Shown in pieces: positions 31,829-42,194 of a DNA stretch of 64,000 nucleotides (position 1 is its first letter; each line of letters opens with the position of its first letter). The stretch lies in the NCBI RefSeq assembly GCF_000005505.3, contig NC_016131.3:30061001-30125000 (forward strand). The letters are read 5' to 3'. A program made the translations under genes and the position numbers. The DNA comes from Brachypodium distachyon (lineage: Eukaryota > Streptophyta > Magnoliopsida > Poales > Poaceae). The notes beneath the pieces are model-generated. The model searched no databases and was not told the origin of the DNA. It saw nothing but the letters and a program-made list of their open reading frames with translations.

Positions 31829-32675
31829 TGTTGTAGTAAAATAAAACCCTTATATGTGCCGGGCCATAAATCCTACGTGGCGACTAGGTCAACATTTCTC
31901 AGCACAAGTCAAGGCGTCAACGTGGCATGGTCAATCCTACGTGGCAACAAGCAAGACTAGTCAACAAGTCAAGCCTCTCATGCCATGGTCAAAGGGAGAA
32001 TTGAGCTTGAGTAGGGGGCAAGAAAGTTGTGAGGAGGGGACCCTTAGTCCACGGTGGACCATGGACCAAGCCCCTCTTTTCCCACTTGGTGCACACAAAA
32101 GTTATGAATCAAGAAGCTATTTTTATTATTTTGTCTCCACTTTTCTCTCTCCCTCAAGGATAGCCATGGTCTTTTGTCATGAACCCATAGGCTATAAATA
32201 CCCCCTCCATGGCATGTATCATTCACTCTCACTTGAATAAACTCAAGGGGAGAGGGCTAGAGAGCCTCTTTGAGAGGAGTTTTAGTTTCGGGATCTCGGG
32301 AAGTCTCGTTCGGCCCGAGCCCGAAGGAGAGGGAATTGGGTTAGAGTCCTAAGGGCATCTCGACCTCGCTACTTGGGAAGCCTCGTTCGGCCCAAGTACG
32401 AGGCGGCCCCTTTCGACCCACTCGCTAAGTGATTCAGGGAGTCTCGATCGACCCGAAACACTTTGGTTAACGATCGCCTTGTAGCCTCTCCTAACATAGG
32501 ACTAGGCCGCACCCGCAGGGTCGACCGAACCTATTCAAAAAATATCGACGTGTCAAGTTGTCCAAGTGTACGGCGACCTTCGCTATAAGCTGGCGTACAC
32601 GCCCTACTTTTATACTCGCACTCGTGCCATCGAGTTTTGACACCCTTACTCTAATCGTGATCGAGAACAACAACA
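31829..32675 (+). repeat. 3' LTR of the gypsy element
   Basis: TGTTGTAGTAAAATAAAACC to GAACAACAACA, followed by the target duplication AAATT. Compared with the 5' LTR it has a 3-bp deletion near position 54 of the LTR and scattered substitutions. Confidence 0.9.
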
Positions 32676-33121
32676 AAATTTAACACTAGGATTTGCATTT
32701 TCAGCATGAAAAAAATGCTAGAGCTAGAAATACTAGAGCTTGAAGCAATCGGCTTGCAAAAAGAATAAATTTCTGGTGTTTGAAGCATAACAAATTAAAT
32801 AAAGACAAATTTATTTATTAAATTAACTTGTTAACTTATACTCTTTTCGGAACGCACACCTTTTTTATCGAAATTCCGAAAAGGAAGGCGCGCTGCGTAC
32901 TTCTCGTCAGTCCAAACTCCCTTTTCCATCCCACTCTGCCTGCTCGGTCCAATCAACACCTTTTTCTACTGTGCGTAGATTCTTTGCCCCAGTCTCCTCT
33001 CCTTCTCCTCCCGAGTAGTACTACTCCTTCCTGTTCTCCTCTTCCTCCCGAGTACTACTTCTCCTTCCTATACACCTCGCTCCCTCCGCCTCCATTTTCC
33101 AAGTCCAGAACACCAAACGAA
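32676..33121. promoter_or_regulatory. Upstream region of the acidic hypothetical gene
   Basis: AT-rich, then a pyrimidine-rich leader (32960-33090) with a direct repeat of CCTCCCGAGTA and CTACT blocks about 40 bp apart. Such CT-rich stretches are common just upstream of plant start codons. Confidence 0.4.
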
Positions 33122-33529
33122 ATGGCCGGTGAGAAGAGAAAGATGGAGATGCTGGATGAGAAATCGAAGAGGGCTTGTCTTCCGTCTGTGGAGGACGAGT
33201 CACCTCCGGTCGCCTTTGGCTTCGACCACTCCGACGAGGAGACCGACGACGGCGAATACCAGGACCTTTCAATCTGGGGGCAGAGCCAAGACGATGGCGT
33301 CGACGAGCTCTACGTCTGCAGCGAGGAAGAAGACACTGAAGAAGAGAAGCGGCTAGGTGGAGGAAGATGTGTCCGTCGCAGTGAGCTCTGCCCGCGCGGC
33401 AGCCACGGCGACGAGCTGCGCGGGCTCGGTGACGGCGCGCGGGGGCTCGGCCACGGCGGCGTGCAGGAACTCGACTGCGAGCTCTCCGTTCGCAGCGAGG
33501 AAGAAGACGAGGCGCGCGGGATCAGTTAG
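33122..33529 (+). CDS. Small acidic hypothetical protein
   Basis: A 135-residue frame starting MAGEKRKMEMLDEKSKRACLP. The start sits in a favourable plant context (CGAAATGGCC). The protein has a basic nuclear-signal-like start, then a strongly acidic middle (DHSDEETDDGEYQDLS, CSEEEDTEEEK) and a Gly/Arg/Leu-rich end with a second SEEEDE. I recognise no family. After the stop the DNA continues with a decayed copy of the same GC-rich unit (AGCTCTCCGT...GCGAGGAAGAAG at about 33478 and 33609). The C-terminal part therefore arose from a tandem duplication of roughly 130 bp, and the stop may be a later event. It could also be the first exon of a longer gene. Confidence 0.4.
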   Translation: MAGEKRKMEMLDEKSKRACLPSVEDESPPVAFGFDHSDEETDDGEYQDLSIWGQSQDDGVDELYVCSEEEDTEEEKRLGGGRCVRRSELCPRGSHGDELRGLGDGARGLGHGGVQELDCELSVRSEEEDEARGIS

Positions 33530-33660
33530 GGCGGCGCGCGCTGGGTCGGCCACGGCACGAGCACGGGCAGCGCGCACGGGCTTGGCCACGGCTCCCACGG
33601 CCTCGGCAGCAAGCTCTCCGTCGGCCGCGAGGAAGAAGGCGACCAGCACAGCGAGGGCCA
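33350..33660. repeat. Degenerate GC-rich tandem repeat, about 130-bp unit
   Basis: GCAGCGAGGAAGAAGAC at 33319 recurs at 33493, and as GCCGCGAGGAAGAAGGC at 33626, each after a CTCGGCCACGGC-rich block. Confidence 0.55.
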
Positions 33661-35074
33661 AGCGTGCGGTCTCGACGACGGCGTGTGCGGGCTCAGCGGG
33701 GACATGCACGGCGTGTGCAAGTTCGACGACGGCGCACGCCACCTCGGCATGGACATGCACGCCAAATGGATGCACGGGCTAGGCATGGCATGGTGCATGC
33801 AAAAAAAAGGAGGTGGAAGGTGAGGGGTGGGCAAGCTAATAGTGGTGGGGCAAAGCAAATTCTTTGAAATTGTTTGCATGCGGAAGTGACAGGGAGAGCA
33901 GGAGGACTGCGTATGCACAGACCAGAGAGAAAAGGCAGAATGAGTAAGCTTTTCGCTGCGTTGCTGCATTGCTCTTACTGCCACAAGTTATGCGCCCTTT
34001 TTTTTGAACGGAGGAAGTATAAAGTGTTAACTTTTTTTTTACCAGGAAAGTGTTAACTTTTTGGTGCCTCCGACCCCACTTAGTTAAACTAAATAAACTA
34101 AAATATCAAAATCAGCTCACTTTGTAAAAACCTAATTCATTTGTCTGAACTAAAAAGAGTTGGAGGGTACCCCTTTTGCACCGTTATTAGCATCTACCAG
34201 TTTGTAGCCACATATTATAGAGACTAGTAAGATAACCGTGGGATGCAAGGGGCCACCATAAGGTCCACAACACCACAAGATCCACAACCCCACTGGTTCA
34301 GTCCCTCCTATTGCATGTGTCATTTTCAGCCCTACCCGTCACAAAAGCGATGCACAATCCTCGCCAAAAAAAAATTTACTCTTCCTGTGCCTTGGAACCG
34401 GCCGGTCATTTGTATTTTTTTTATTTTTCTAGCTATTACAAAAACCGTTTATTTTCCCCCGAACTAATAGCAGTAATTGATATGAACGAGAAGGTCTGAA
34501 GCCGCATGCCAAGACAAATGGATCAGGATCTCTTGGAAATGATGCATATATAACAGATGATTATCAGTTTGATACATTACTGACAGTGCTAAAATGAATA
34601 CACATAGTGCAAGTTCAGGACTGAGCCAACTCTACTTTACAAAAAATTAAACTTCACAATTAATGTAAGAAAGTAAACAGGTGTGCAAGGGACCATTATT
34701 CACATTTCCGTTGTACTTTTAGGACAGAATAACTGTAGCCGACTATGTACAGTCCAATCCCTCATCGCATTGTTTTCTGCACATAGAAATATTAATGTCA
34801 TGTCAGGTCGCCCTGTATAACCTGATTACATTGTTTCATGAAACACTAATATGAAGTCTATAAGTTCCGTGTATGATCCATCCTTAGACCTAGAGCTCAG
34901 TTTGCCAGAGAGGCACTATCGAAGAAGACAAAGTATGTATCACGGACTCAGTCTATGCCAGCTCTCAGAGTAATTATCATTCGTGTTTCAGGTTGAAGCG
35001 GTTTGTGTTTTCGTCGCCAAAAAAAAGAAGGTTGAAGCTGTTTTATTAGTCGTGACACATTAGCGTATCCCAGC
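33661..35074. other. Intergenic and 5' flank of the NLR gene
   Basis: No supported gene. A degraded palindromic MITE related to 14858-15007 lies at about 34062-34182 (GTGCCTCCGACCCC and GGGTACCCCTTTTGCAC ends). A direct repeat AGGTTGAAGC (34990 and 35030) separated by an A run lies just upstream of the NLR start. Confidence 0.4.
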
Positions 35075-38065
35075 ATGGCGGATCTTGTAGCTGGTGTTTT
35101 GAGCAATGTTGTGTTGCGAGGTTTAGAATCGGTTGAGCAGGGTAGTTGGCTATGGTTGCTAGATGAAGACAGAGCAGTCATATCTGGAGGACCGAGGATA
35201 GACATAGCTAAACAAGAACTGCAAGAATTAGAGGATGACATCAACTCTGCTTCGTTCCTCTTGGCTGCCGGTTTCGGCAAGCCCCAGCCAATCGACGGCT
35301 GGATCAGTGAGGCCAGAAAGGTTGCCTTTTGCTTGGCAGATCAGATCGACATGTACGCAATACAGGGCTCCACCCGATCTGAGCTATATCAAATGAAGCG
35401 TGATATCGGGATGCTGCGTATCGCAGAACTCACTACTAGGATCCGAGATTACAAAGTAGAGGGTGAGGGAACAGGCCAGATGCCACGTGCGGTGCGAGGA
35501 AATCGTGAAGAACAAGTGCCGCAGCTTTCTGAACTGTCGCCTTTCATACGGCGTGCTCTTCCTGAGTTACTCCCGGCAGAAGAACTATTAACAATAACTC
35601 TAATGGATAGCAAGATCAAGAGGGTGGAAGCATTTCTTGCAGATGCACGTTCAGTGCTATTTATTACAGGAGGGCAGGGCTCGGGAAAGACCACCCTGAT
35701 GAATTACGTGTACGCCTCACAAAAGGAAAAAACTAAGGCAGTGCATGGAAAAGCCCTTTGGAATGATTTCAATCAATGTTGCTGGGTCGATGTAGCAAAA
35801 ACTGGAGGTCTGGTTGATCTTCTGAAAAAGGTACTCAAGGAATCAAATGTAGGTTGTGATTCCATTCATGAGTTCGAGATGATAAAGACAGTCCACGACA
35901 ACTTCAAGGACAAAAATTACTTGATAGTGCTGGATAATGTTCAAGATACATCAGTCTTGTATAGTCTGAAGAACATGCTAAATGAATTGAAGGGGAAGAT
36001 CATCTGTCTGACCAGAAGAAAAGATATACAAGAAGATAAGAACCAAGATGTGCTTCATATTACCAAACTTGAACCGTATGAATCATTCAAGTTATTCTTG
36101 AGTGTAGTTTTTCACATGTCTGTTAATAATGATAAGGAAGACTTCAATAGTGTACTTGCTAATGCTATCACAGACAAGGATGCGCATACTTCACGGAGTC
36201 TGCTTGCCACTGACTTGAAGAAGATGGTGAAGTTACTGAATGTCATCTTGTCTAAATGCCAGGATAACCCTTGGAACATACGGAGCATTGGGACACAACT
36301 TGAGGCTAATCCTCTTGGGAAATGGAATGAAATCGGGAATCGGATCGACGGTATGATTATTGATGATACCAAAAAATACGGCAAACGTGATCCTCCTGTA
36401 CAACTTGAGGATGCCAGTTTAGCCAATGCTGCCATTCGACACTGCTTCTTGTACTGCCTGGCTTTTCCAGTGACATCAGAAAATGGCAATGAGACATCAG
36501 AAACTGGCAATGAGACATCAGAAATCATGCAGGATTCAGGTGGAATCCCCACAAGGAAGCTTATTCGGCTATGGACAGCAGAAGGCTATGTGCAGGACAG
36601 CGAGAACCAAGAGCAGGCAGAGTGTCTGCTAGAGGAGCTCATCAAGAAGAATCTGCTCGTGGTGAAGAAGAAAGATTTCGATGGGAAGGTCCTAAAATGC
36701 AGTGTTAATGAGCATGTCCGGCCCCTGGCTGAAAGAATGTGCGAGCAGCAGAAGTTCTGCAAAGTTGTGATCGATGATGGCGGTGATGAGGAATCCTCAA
36801 CCAGCAGGGTGGCAAAGTGCTTTCCGATATCTCCCAACATCCGTATCCGTGAGAAGAAGAAACCACTGTCGGACCGCTATCGAATGCTTGCCGTTCATGG
36901 TGATCGAGGTGTTACATCAGAGACACTGGGTAAAGACATTCGACTTCGCTCCCTGCTGCATTTCAAAACTGGGAGGGTAGAGCATTCTGACAATATTGAC
37001 TTGTCGTTTCGCCGCACAAACATGCTTTTACGGACACTGGACCTTGAGGGAGCCCGTCTGGCCTACCTACCGTCCAGCATCGACAGCCTTGTCTGCCTGC
37101 GTTACCTAGGTCTGCGGAATACACAACTGGAGGATCTACCTCAAACCTTGCCAAGGCACTTGCTGTGCCTTGACATCAGGGACACTCACGTAGCAGAGTT
37201 GGCTGATGTGTCTCAGTTCAGTGAAATGAGGCATCTCTATCTTACAAAGTCATTTCGCAGTCATTCCGTGGTTATCAGAGAAGGCCTGCAGTCATTGACT
37301 CATCTGCAAACGCTATCTGGTGCTGCATACAGAGAGTCTTCCGGGCGTCAATATTCAAGGATTGTACCTTTCGAGCAAGAATTATCACACCTAAGGCGCC
37401 TCAGGAAGTTATCGATGAAGAAGACGTCGAGTGCCTCCTCCAAGAATATCTGTGACGCAATCAATGGAATGGATTTTCTGAATTCGCTTGCTATTTCATG
37501 CGAGAAGGATGGGCGGAAGTTTGATCTAAGTCATCTGAAGATCGGAAAGAATCTTCGCAAGCTGAAGCTGGGAGGACCTTTGGGTAAATTCCCTGTTCTA
37601 CAACCCTTGCTTCAATCCATCACCTTCCTGTATCTCTGGGACAACGAGCTGGACATGAATCTCTTGGATGCTCTGAAAGGCCTTAAAAACCTCCTCGTGC
37701 TCGTGTTGCTCAATGCTTCTACGAGCGACAAGATGGTTTGTGACAATGGCTACGAGAAGCTCAAGAAGCTGTGCATCATGTCAATGGAAAACCTCAGTGA
37801 GTGCAAGTTTGGTCAAAATGCCATGGGGAACCTGGAGGAGCTGGTATTTGCTTCATGTGACAAGCTAAAAAGGCCGCCACCTGAGCTTGAACACCTTGGC
37901 TCTCTTCGGGAGGTCCTTTTGAGTAAAATGCCTTCCGAGTTCTGCGAGGACGCAATAATAAAGAAAGTAGAGGATAAAGTGCATGTTCTTCCAGAACTTT
38001 CATACGACGTTTCAAAAATCCCCTCTCACATGATTAGGGGAGCTGCTACAGAAGGAGACAGCTAA
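35075..38065 (+). CDS. CC-NB-ARC-LRR disease resistance-like protein
   Basis: A single uninterrupted frame of 996 residues, normal for an intracellular immune receptor (NLR). Residues 1-150 form a coiled-coil, Rx-N-like region with WISEARKVAFCLADQID. The NB-ARC contains P-loop GGQGSGKTTL (199-208), kinase-2 YLIVLDNVQD (282-291), RNBS-B GKIICLTRR (307-315), RNBS-D HCFLYCLAFP (456-465) and RKLIRLWTAEGYV (494-506). Leucine-rich repeats run from about 650 to 975 (LRTLDLEGARLAYLPSSI, LRYLGLRNTQLEDLP). Two usually conserved motifs are altered: GLPL reads DNPW (397-400), and MHD reads VNE (544-546, before HVRPLA). A short in-frame duplication (SENGNETSETGNETSE) lies after RNBS-D. The P-loop lysine is intact. 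The start ATG at 35075 gives MADLVAGVLS, standard for this class. Its ligand is unknown. Confidence 0.88.
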   Translation: MADLVAGVLSNVVLRGLESVEQGSWLWLLDEDRAVISGGPRIDIAKQELQELEDDINSASFLLAAGFGKPQPIDGWISEARKVAFCLADQIDMYAIQGSTRSELYQMKRDIGMLRIAELTTRIRDYKVEGEGTGQMPRAVRGNREEQVPQLSELSPFIRRALPELLPAEELLTITLMDSKIKRVEAFLADARSVLFITGGQGSGKTTLMNYVYASQKEKTKAVHGKALWNDFNQCCWVDVAKTGGLVDLLKKVLKESNVGCDSIHEFEMIKTVHDNFKDKNYLIVLDNVQDTSVLYSLKNMLNELKGKIICLTRRKDIQEDKNQDVLHITKLEPYESFKLFLSVVFHMSVNNDKEDFNSVLANAITDKDAHTSRSLLATDLKKMVKLLNVILSKCQDNPWNIRSIGTQLEANPLGKWNEIGNRIDGMIIDDTKKYGKRDPPVQLEDASLANAAIRHCFLYCLAFPVTSENGNETSETGNETSEIMQDSGGIPTRKLIRLWTAEGYVQDSENQEQAECLLEELIKKNLLVVKKKDFDGKVLKCSVNEHVRPLAERMCEQQKFCKVVIDDGGDEESSTSRVAKCFPISPNIRIREKKKPLSDRYRMLAVHGDRGVTSETLGKDIRLRSLLHFKTGRVEHSDNIDLSFRRTNMLLRTLDLEGARLAYLPSSIDSLVCLRYLGLRNTQLEDLPQTLPRHLLCLDIRDTHVAELADVSQFSEMRHLYLTKSFRSHSVVIREGLQSLTHLQTLSGAAYRESSGRQYSRIVPFEQELSHLRRLRKLSMKKTSSASSKNICDAINGMDFLNSLAISCEKDGRKFDLSHLKIGKNLRKLKLGGPLGKFPVLQPLLQSITFLYLWDNELDMNLLDALKGLKNLLVLVLLNASTSDKMVCDNGYEKLKKLCIMSMENLSECKFGQNAMGNLEELVFASCDKLKRPPPELEHLGSLREVLLSKMPSEFCEDAIIKKVEDKVHVLPELSYDVSKIPSHMIRGAATEGDS
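36477..36525 (+). repeat. 24-bp in-frame duplication in the NLR
   Basis: GGCAATGAGACATCAGAAAC is followed directly by a second near-identical copy, adding eight residues between RNBS-D and the winged-helix part. Confidence 0.8.
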
Positions 38066-38147
38066 ACGCCTGCCGGCGCCTCAGCAACCCGGTCAATCCA
38101 TGCAACGCAGGTGTGAGCACCATTATTGGAGCTCTCCTTGTCACCTG
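38066..38147. other. 3' flank of the NLR gene
   Basis: Short non-coding stretch; probable 3' UTR. Confidence 0.4.
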
Positions 38148-38381
38148 CTCCCTCCATTTCACAAAGAATGGCCACATTTTTCGAGATCGAACTTTGACCA
38201 ACGATTAGACCAATTGTATGTAGATTATATGTTGCAAATTTTATATCGTTGGAAAGGTTTTTAAAATACAAATCTAATGATATAATTTTTGTAACACATA
38301 AGCCTCAAATCATTAGTCTAATTGTTAGTCAAAATAAAATTTTGAAATGCGTGCGTGCGATTCTTTGTGAAATGGAGGAAG
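38148..38381. mobile_element. Large Stowaway-like MITE
   Basis: Ends CTCCCTCCATTTCACAAAGA and, inverted, TTCTTTGTGAAATGGAGGAAG. Internally paired arms (GATTAGACCAATTG and its counterpart near 38310) give a 234-bp element. The right flank is TA; the left is TG, so one side has mutated. Confidence 0.75.
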
Positions 38382-39443
38382 TATGTGGTTCATTAATCGT
38401 AAACAGAGCGCCACTTTGGCCAACACTTCCTGACCAAACTTCCATTCGTGTGTAACAGGCTTCAGCTTCAGCAATCCCCTGCATCATATGTTCAAGGTCT
38501 GCTGCCGTCGTCGATTTGGTCTTCCATACATCACCCCTCCGCCTCCCCTAAATTTTTTGGTGTCCAAATAAAGCTGCTTGTCTAAACTTATGAACCTGAT
38601 GTCAATTTGTGTTCCTCTCTAAGCTACCCCAATGTTGTTGGTCCGAATAATTTTTGAATTATTGTCAGACGTCAATGGTGTGTTATTGTTAAGCTAATGT
38701 TTGTGTCCTGCTGTGTTTGTGAAACTCTGTTGTTAATAATGTTCATTGAATTTGAGGATTTTTTTAGAGGAATTTGAGGATTATTGGCACCGATCGATAT
38801 GGCACTTCTCATGTTTTATTATTGCAGTTTTTTACATACCGGCGCATGTTCGTGGAGGCGCGATATGATAGGCCGGAGGTCTTCGCGGGTGGACCGTGTC
38901 TGTGTCACACAGACACACAGACGCGGACTATCCTATCCATAGCCCCCTTCTGAGATTGAATCAAATCTTGTTTTCTTCCTTCTTTTTTTCTTACACTTTT
39001 GGGCACCAGATTCACTAAATTACATGGCTGATTACTTGATTAGGCTGATGACTCTCAGATCTTGAAACACTAGATACAAAATAAAACAAAAATATAAAGA
39101 GATACTGATTGCATCGACAATTTATTGACTATTGGTTGGGTTTCCGAATTAGGGATTTTTGCGGCACCCACCTGCGTCTGGGGCTCGTGGTCGAAGACGA
39201 AGACTCTATTTGCTGCCCGTCCTAGCGAGTGCCGAGACGATATCAGGCCGGCCAGGAGGAAACGAGAACGATCGGCCACCGGCGAGCGCGATCGCGTGCA
39301 GTGCAACCAGGCGTCCCGCGCCACTCCTGGAGGCAGCGTCCGGGAAGTCACGCGAGCGATCGGCAGGACATGCGATCGGCCTAAATGGGCCGCCTAATGC
39401 CTAATGGGCTGTATACCTAATAGACCTGTATAGAAATTTCGGG
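38382..39443. other. Intergenic, no gene supported
   Basis: A perfect small palindrome (GTGTCTGTGTCACACAGACAC) lies at about 38897. A GC-rich stretch at 39160-39400 has open frames on both strands, with no recognisable product. Confidence 0.4.
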
Positions 39444-40011
39444 GAGTAAATTACAGAAAACCACCACATTAGGGACTAGGGTTTCAGATAGGTACCAATT
39501 TACATTTTAGTTGCAAAAAACCACCTGATTAGCGTAATCCTTCACTTGCTAGAGTTTAAACATGTTTCTGACCATTGGGCCCACTGTCGGGCCAGCGTGT
39601 CGTCCAGCGCAGCGCTCCAGCTTGTCATTTGTCTAGCCCGAGGCCATTACATGGTCAGGCGTCCATTGCTCCCCTCGTGTCTCACCCTCGTGCACGTTGC
39701 CGCGCGCCGCCTCCCCTCTGACGCGTCGCCCCTCGCGCTCCTGGCCGCGCGCCCCCGGGAGGCCGCCGCTCGCTCTGCTAGCTGGATCGAGAACCGAGAT
39801 CAGGAATAGAGAGAAAAATAGAGATGGATTTTTTTAAATCGGGGAGAAGAGACATGGATTGGGGTCGCCACGCTGTCATGCCACGTTGGCCTGTGCAGTG
39901 GACCCGTCCTGTCAGTTTTCGAGTTATTTGCTAACAACTGGACACTTAGTGCAATTTGGTGGTTTTTAGCAACTAAAACGTAAACTGGTATCTATGTGAA
40001 ACTTTGACCCT

Positions 40012-41072
40012 GGGTACAGCTCATTTGGTCCTCTTATTATCATGGTGTTGTCCCTCATGCTACCCAGCTTTGTGGATCTTTTTGGTGGAAGGATATAATG
40101 ATGCTCGTGGATAATTTCCTGTCCATCTCTTCCGTGGAAGTCGGTGTGGGGCGTTCGGTCCTCTTTTGGCATGATAAGTGGCACGGTGGCGCTCTTAAAG
40201 ATCTTTGGCCGCATCTTTTCTCCTTTGCTTTGGATGGTTACCTGTCGGTGGAGAAAGTGTGCTTGGCCCCTGACATCCTTGATCTATTCCGGTTGCCTCT
40301 GTCTCCGGAGGCCTTTGTGCAGCTTGATGCTCTGACCATCCTGATTTCCGTGGTTCAGCTCAATTCGGACTCGGATTGCTGGCAGTTTCCTTGGGGAGCA
40401 CGTTACTCCTCCAGCCGCTACTATGCGCTAGGTTTCGAGCATGTGGTTGTCCCCAATCTTTTCTCCTGGCTCTGGCGCTCTCGCTGCACTCCTCTGGTTT
40501 AGGTTTTTACTTGGCTCTTATTGGTGGACCGTTTAAATACCAGAGCTATGCTTCGTCGTCGACACTGGTTGAGAGGGGAGGAGGATGATTGCTCTGTTCT
40601 CTACAATTGTCACTTTGTCGAGGATTGGCAGCACCTCTTTTTGGAATGCAATTTCTGTCGACGGATTTGGTCTTTTCTTCAAATTAATTGGCATTCGGGA
40701 CCCTCTTTGGATGTGGTGTTTCAGCATGCTAGCAGGTCATTTGGGCAGCCGTTCTTGATGGAGGTGGCTGCGATGGCTTGCTGGCATATTTGGAAACGGA
40801 GAAATAGTCTTATTTTTTTAGGGTGTTGTGCCCTCCTTTAGATCCTGGCGAGCGTCCTTTATTCATGATATTTCTCTGTTAGGACATCGTTTCAAGCCGG
40901 GGCTAGCCCCACGGCTTGCTGCCTGGATTAACTCTTTGTTGTTTATTAGTAGGTAAGTTTAGGTAAGAGTTTTTTAGCCCCCTTTAGGCCTGTACAGCTG
41001 TTGTAAAGTTTGTTTTTCTTTAATAAAATTTGTTGTAGGGGTTTTCCTTACAGTTTTCAGTCAAAAAAAATA
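40012..41072 (+). mobile_element. 5'-truncated LINE (3' end with zinc-finger RT-associated domain)
   Basis: The insert ends in TCAAAAAAAATA and is flanked by 13-bp duplications AAACTTTGACCCT (39999-40011) and AAACTCTGACCCT (41073-41085). It encodes the C-terminal zf-RVT region found after plant LINE reverse transcriptase: VEVGVGRSVLFWHDKWHGG, FSWLWRSRCTPLV, a stop at about 40500, then TWLLLVDRLNTRAMLRRRHW and CHFVEDWQHLFLECNFCRRIWSFL. It is truncated before RT, so it was dead on arrival. Confidence 0.85.
40098..40841 (+). pseudogene. LINE ORF2 C-terminal fragment
   Basis: Two segments in the same frame (40098-40502 and 40521-40841) are separated by one TAG. The second loses frame after KRRNSLIF, where the usual C-terminal tail would continue. 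The Cys/His residues C-x-CHF, HLFLEC and CWHIWKRRN are those of the zf-RVT domain. Confidence 0.8.
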
Positions 41073-41112
41073 AAACTCTGACCCTAATGTGGTGGTTTTC
41101 TGTAATTTACTC

Positions 41113-42194
41113 AATTTCGGGGCCCGTCAAAATTTGGGGCCCTGTTCGACCGTGCTCCCGTGGGCTCGGGCCTTGCTGTGGCAACTACGTTTAGCTGGAT
41201 CGGCGCTGATATCCTGGTGATACGAAAGTACTTGCGTCCTTTTCGGCTTGCTTTCCAAAGGAAAAGAGTAACGTCATGCATCCTGGTTGGATCGTATCGG
41301 AATTCTGGAAACAGAACATCGTGTTACCAATGTCGGGTGTTCGGGTTGTAAAGGGGATTTGAACTATGGGACAATCCCGTGTATTTTGGTGGGCACTTGA
41401 AAGACATTCCCCTCAATACGAAACCCAACACCGCCGTCAAACCGTTGATGTCAGGTCATGACGAGCTGCTCCTTGGAGGATGCGCCAAACTCAAGATCTC
41501 CGATGCTCTTCGAGACTCCCTCCTCGATCTGCTCCTCGCCTAGGATCCTTCCTGAGCCCGATCTCGCCACTGGACATGGGTGGCTCCTCACCGCAAGCAT
41601 CACCTCTGAAGAAGACTAAGACGATTGAGGCGTCGTCCCAGAAAATGGTCGCATGCGTGGCGCGCTGAGCCTTCGTGCCAGCTGTAATGAAACGTAGAAC
41701 TTATTGAGCACAACGTTTGCTCACTTTCTGTTTTGTAACTGAATGTTGTCCTGAACTCGTTTTGGCGGTTTCAAAAACAACACCGCCGAATTGCGAGGAA
41801 AATGAGATGGTTAATTGCAGAGTTTGCTTGATTTTGAGCGCTATCAAAACATCAAACACGGGCCTAGCTATAGGAGATGCAACTCCTGCTACCGATGGCC
41901 TGAACACCAACAGCTTGATTTTGAGCGCTATCAAAACATCAAACACGTGCGTCCCAAATTAAGGAAACAGCCCCAAAGGGCATGCAGCGCGCGCCCCCCG
42001 ACCATTCCTCCCGTCGCCCCTCTCTCTCTCTGTTCCAATCCCCCTCGCTGACTGATCGATCTGTCCCGGCGCGCGTGGTCGGAGGCTGCCATTGGCCGCC
42101 GCCGCCACCGCCCGGACATCATCGTTCATCATACTAATCACCTAATCAGCCAACCTTCATTCTCTGGCTGTAGGCCGTCTCTTCCGAATTGAAG
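41113..42194. other. Upstream region of the RLCK gene
   Basis: No gene seen in 41113-41826. A 34-bp direct repeat (CTTGATTTTGAGCGCTATCA..., 41827-41860 and 41914-41947) brackets 53 bp, resembling the scar of an excised or small insertion. It lies about 250 bp before the kinase start, so it could affect the promoter. A TCTCTCTCTCT run at about 42020 is probably in the 5' UTR. Confidence 0.5.

Larger units (their letters stand above)
20498..32675 (+). mobile_element. Ty3/gypsy LTR retrotransposon, Tat-like, 12.2 kb
   Basis: Two LTRs (853 and 847 bp) bound the element, with the same 5-bp target duplication AAATT at 20493-20497 and 32676-32680. A primer binding site TGGTGCCGACCGTGG follows the 5' LTR, and a purine run AAGGGGG precedes the 3' LTR. 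Gag, protease, RT, RNase H and integrase are recognisable in order but carry many frameshifts and stops, so it is dead. The extra RNase H after RT and the antisense ORF near the 3' end point to the Tat clade. LTR divergence by eye is around 5%, so the insertion is not recent. A second gypsy fragment is nested at about 27125-29472. Confidence 0.88.
39444..41112. mobile_element. Mutator-type MITE carrying a LINE insertion
   Basis: Perfect 9-bp target duplication AATTTCGGG (39435-39443 and 41113-41121). Terminal inverted repeats begin GAGTAAATTACAGAAAACCA and extend about 90 bp. The right arm is split by the LINE at 40012-41072. Without the LINE the element is about 0.6 kb and encodes nothing. 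Confidence 0.88.

Noticed and set aside
33353..33984. Ala/Thr-rich frame 33357-33782 and its antisense counterparts
   Set aside because: Frame shadows of the GC-rich tandem repeat after the acidic ORF.
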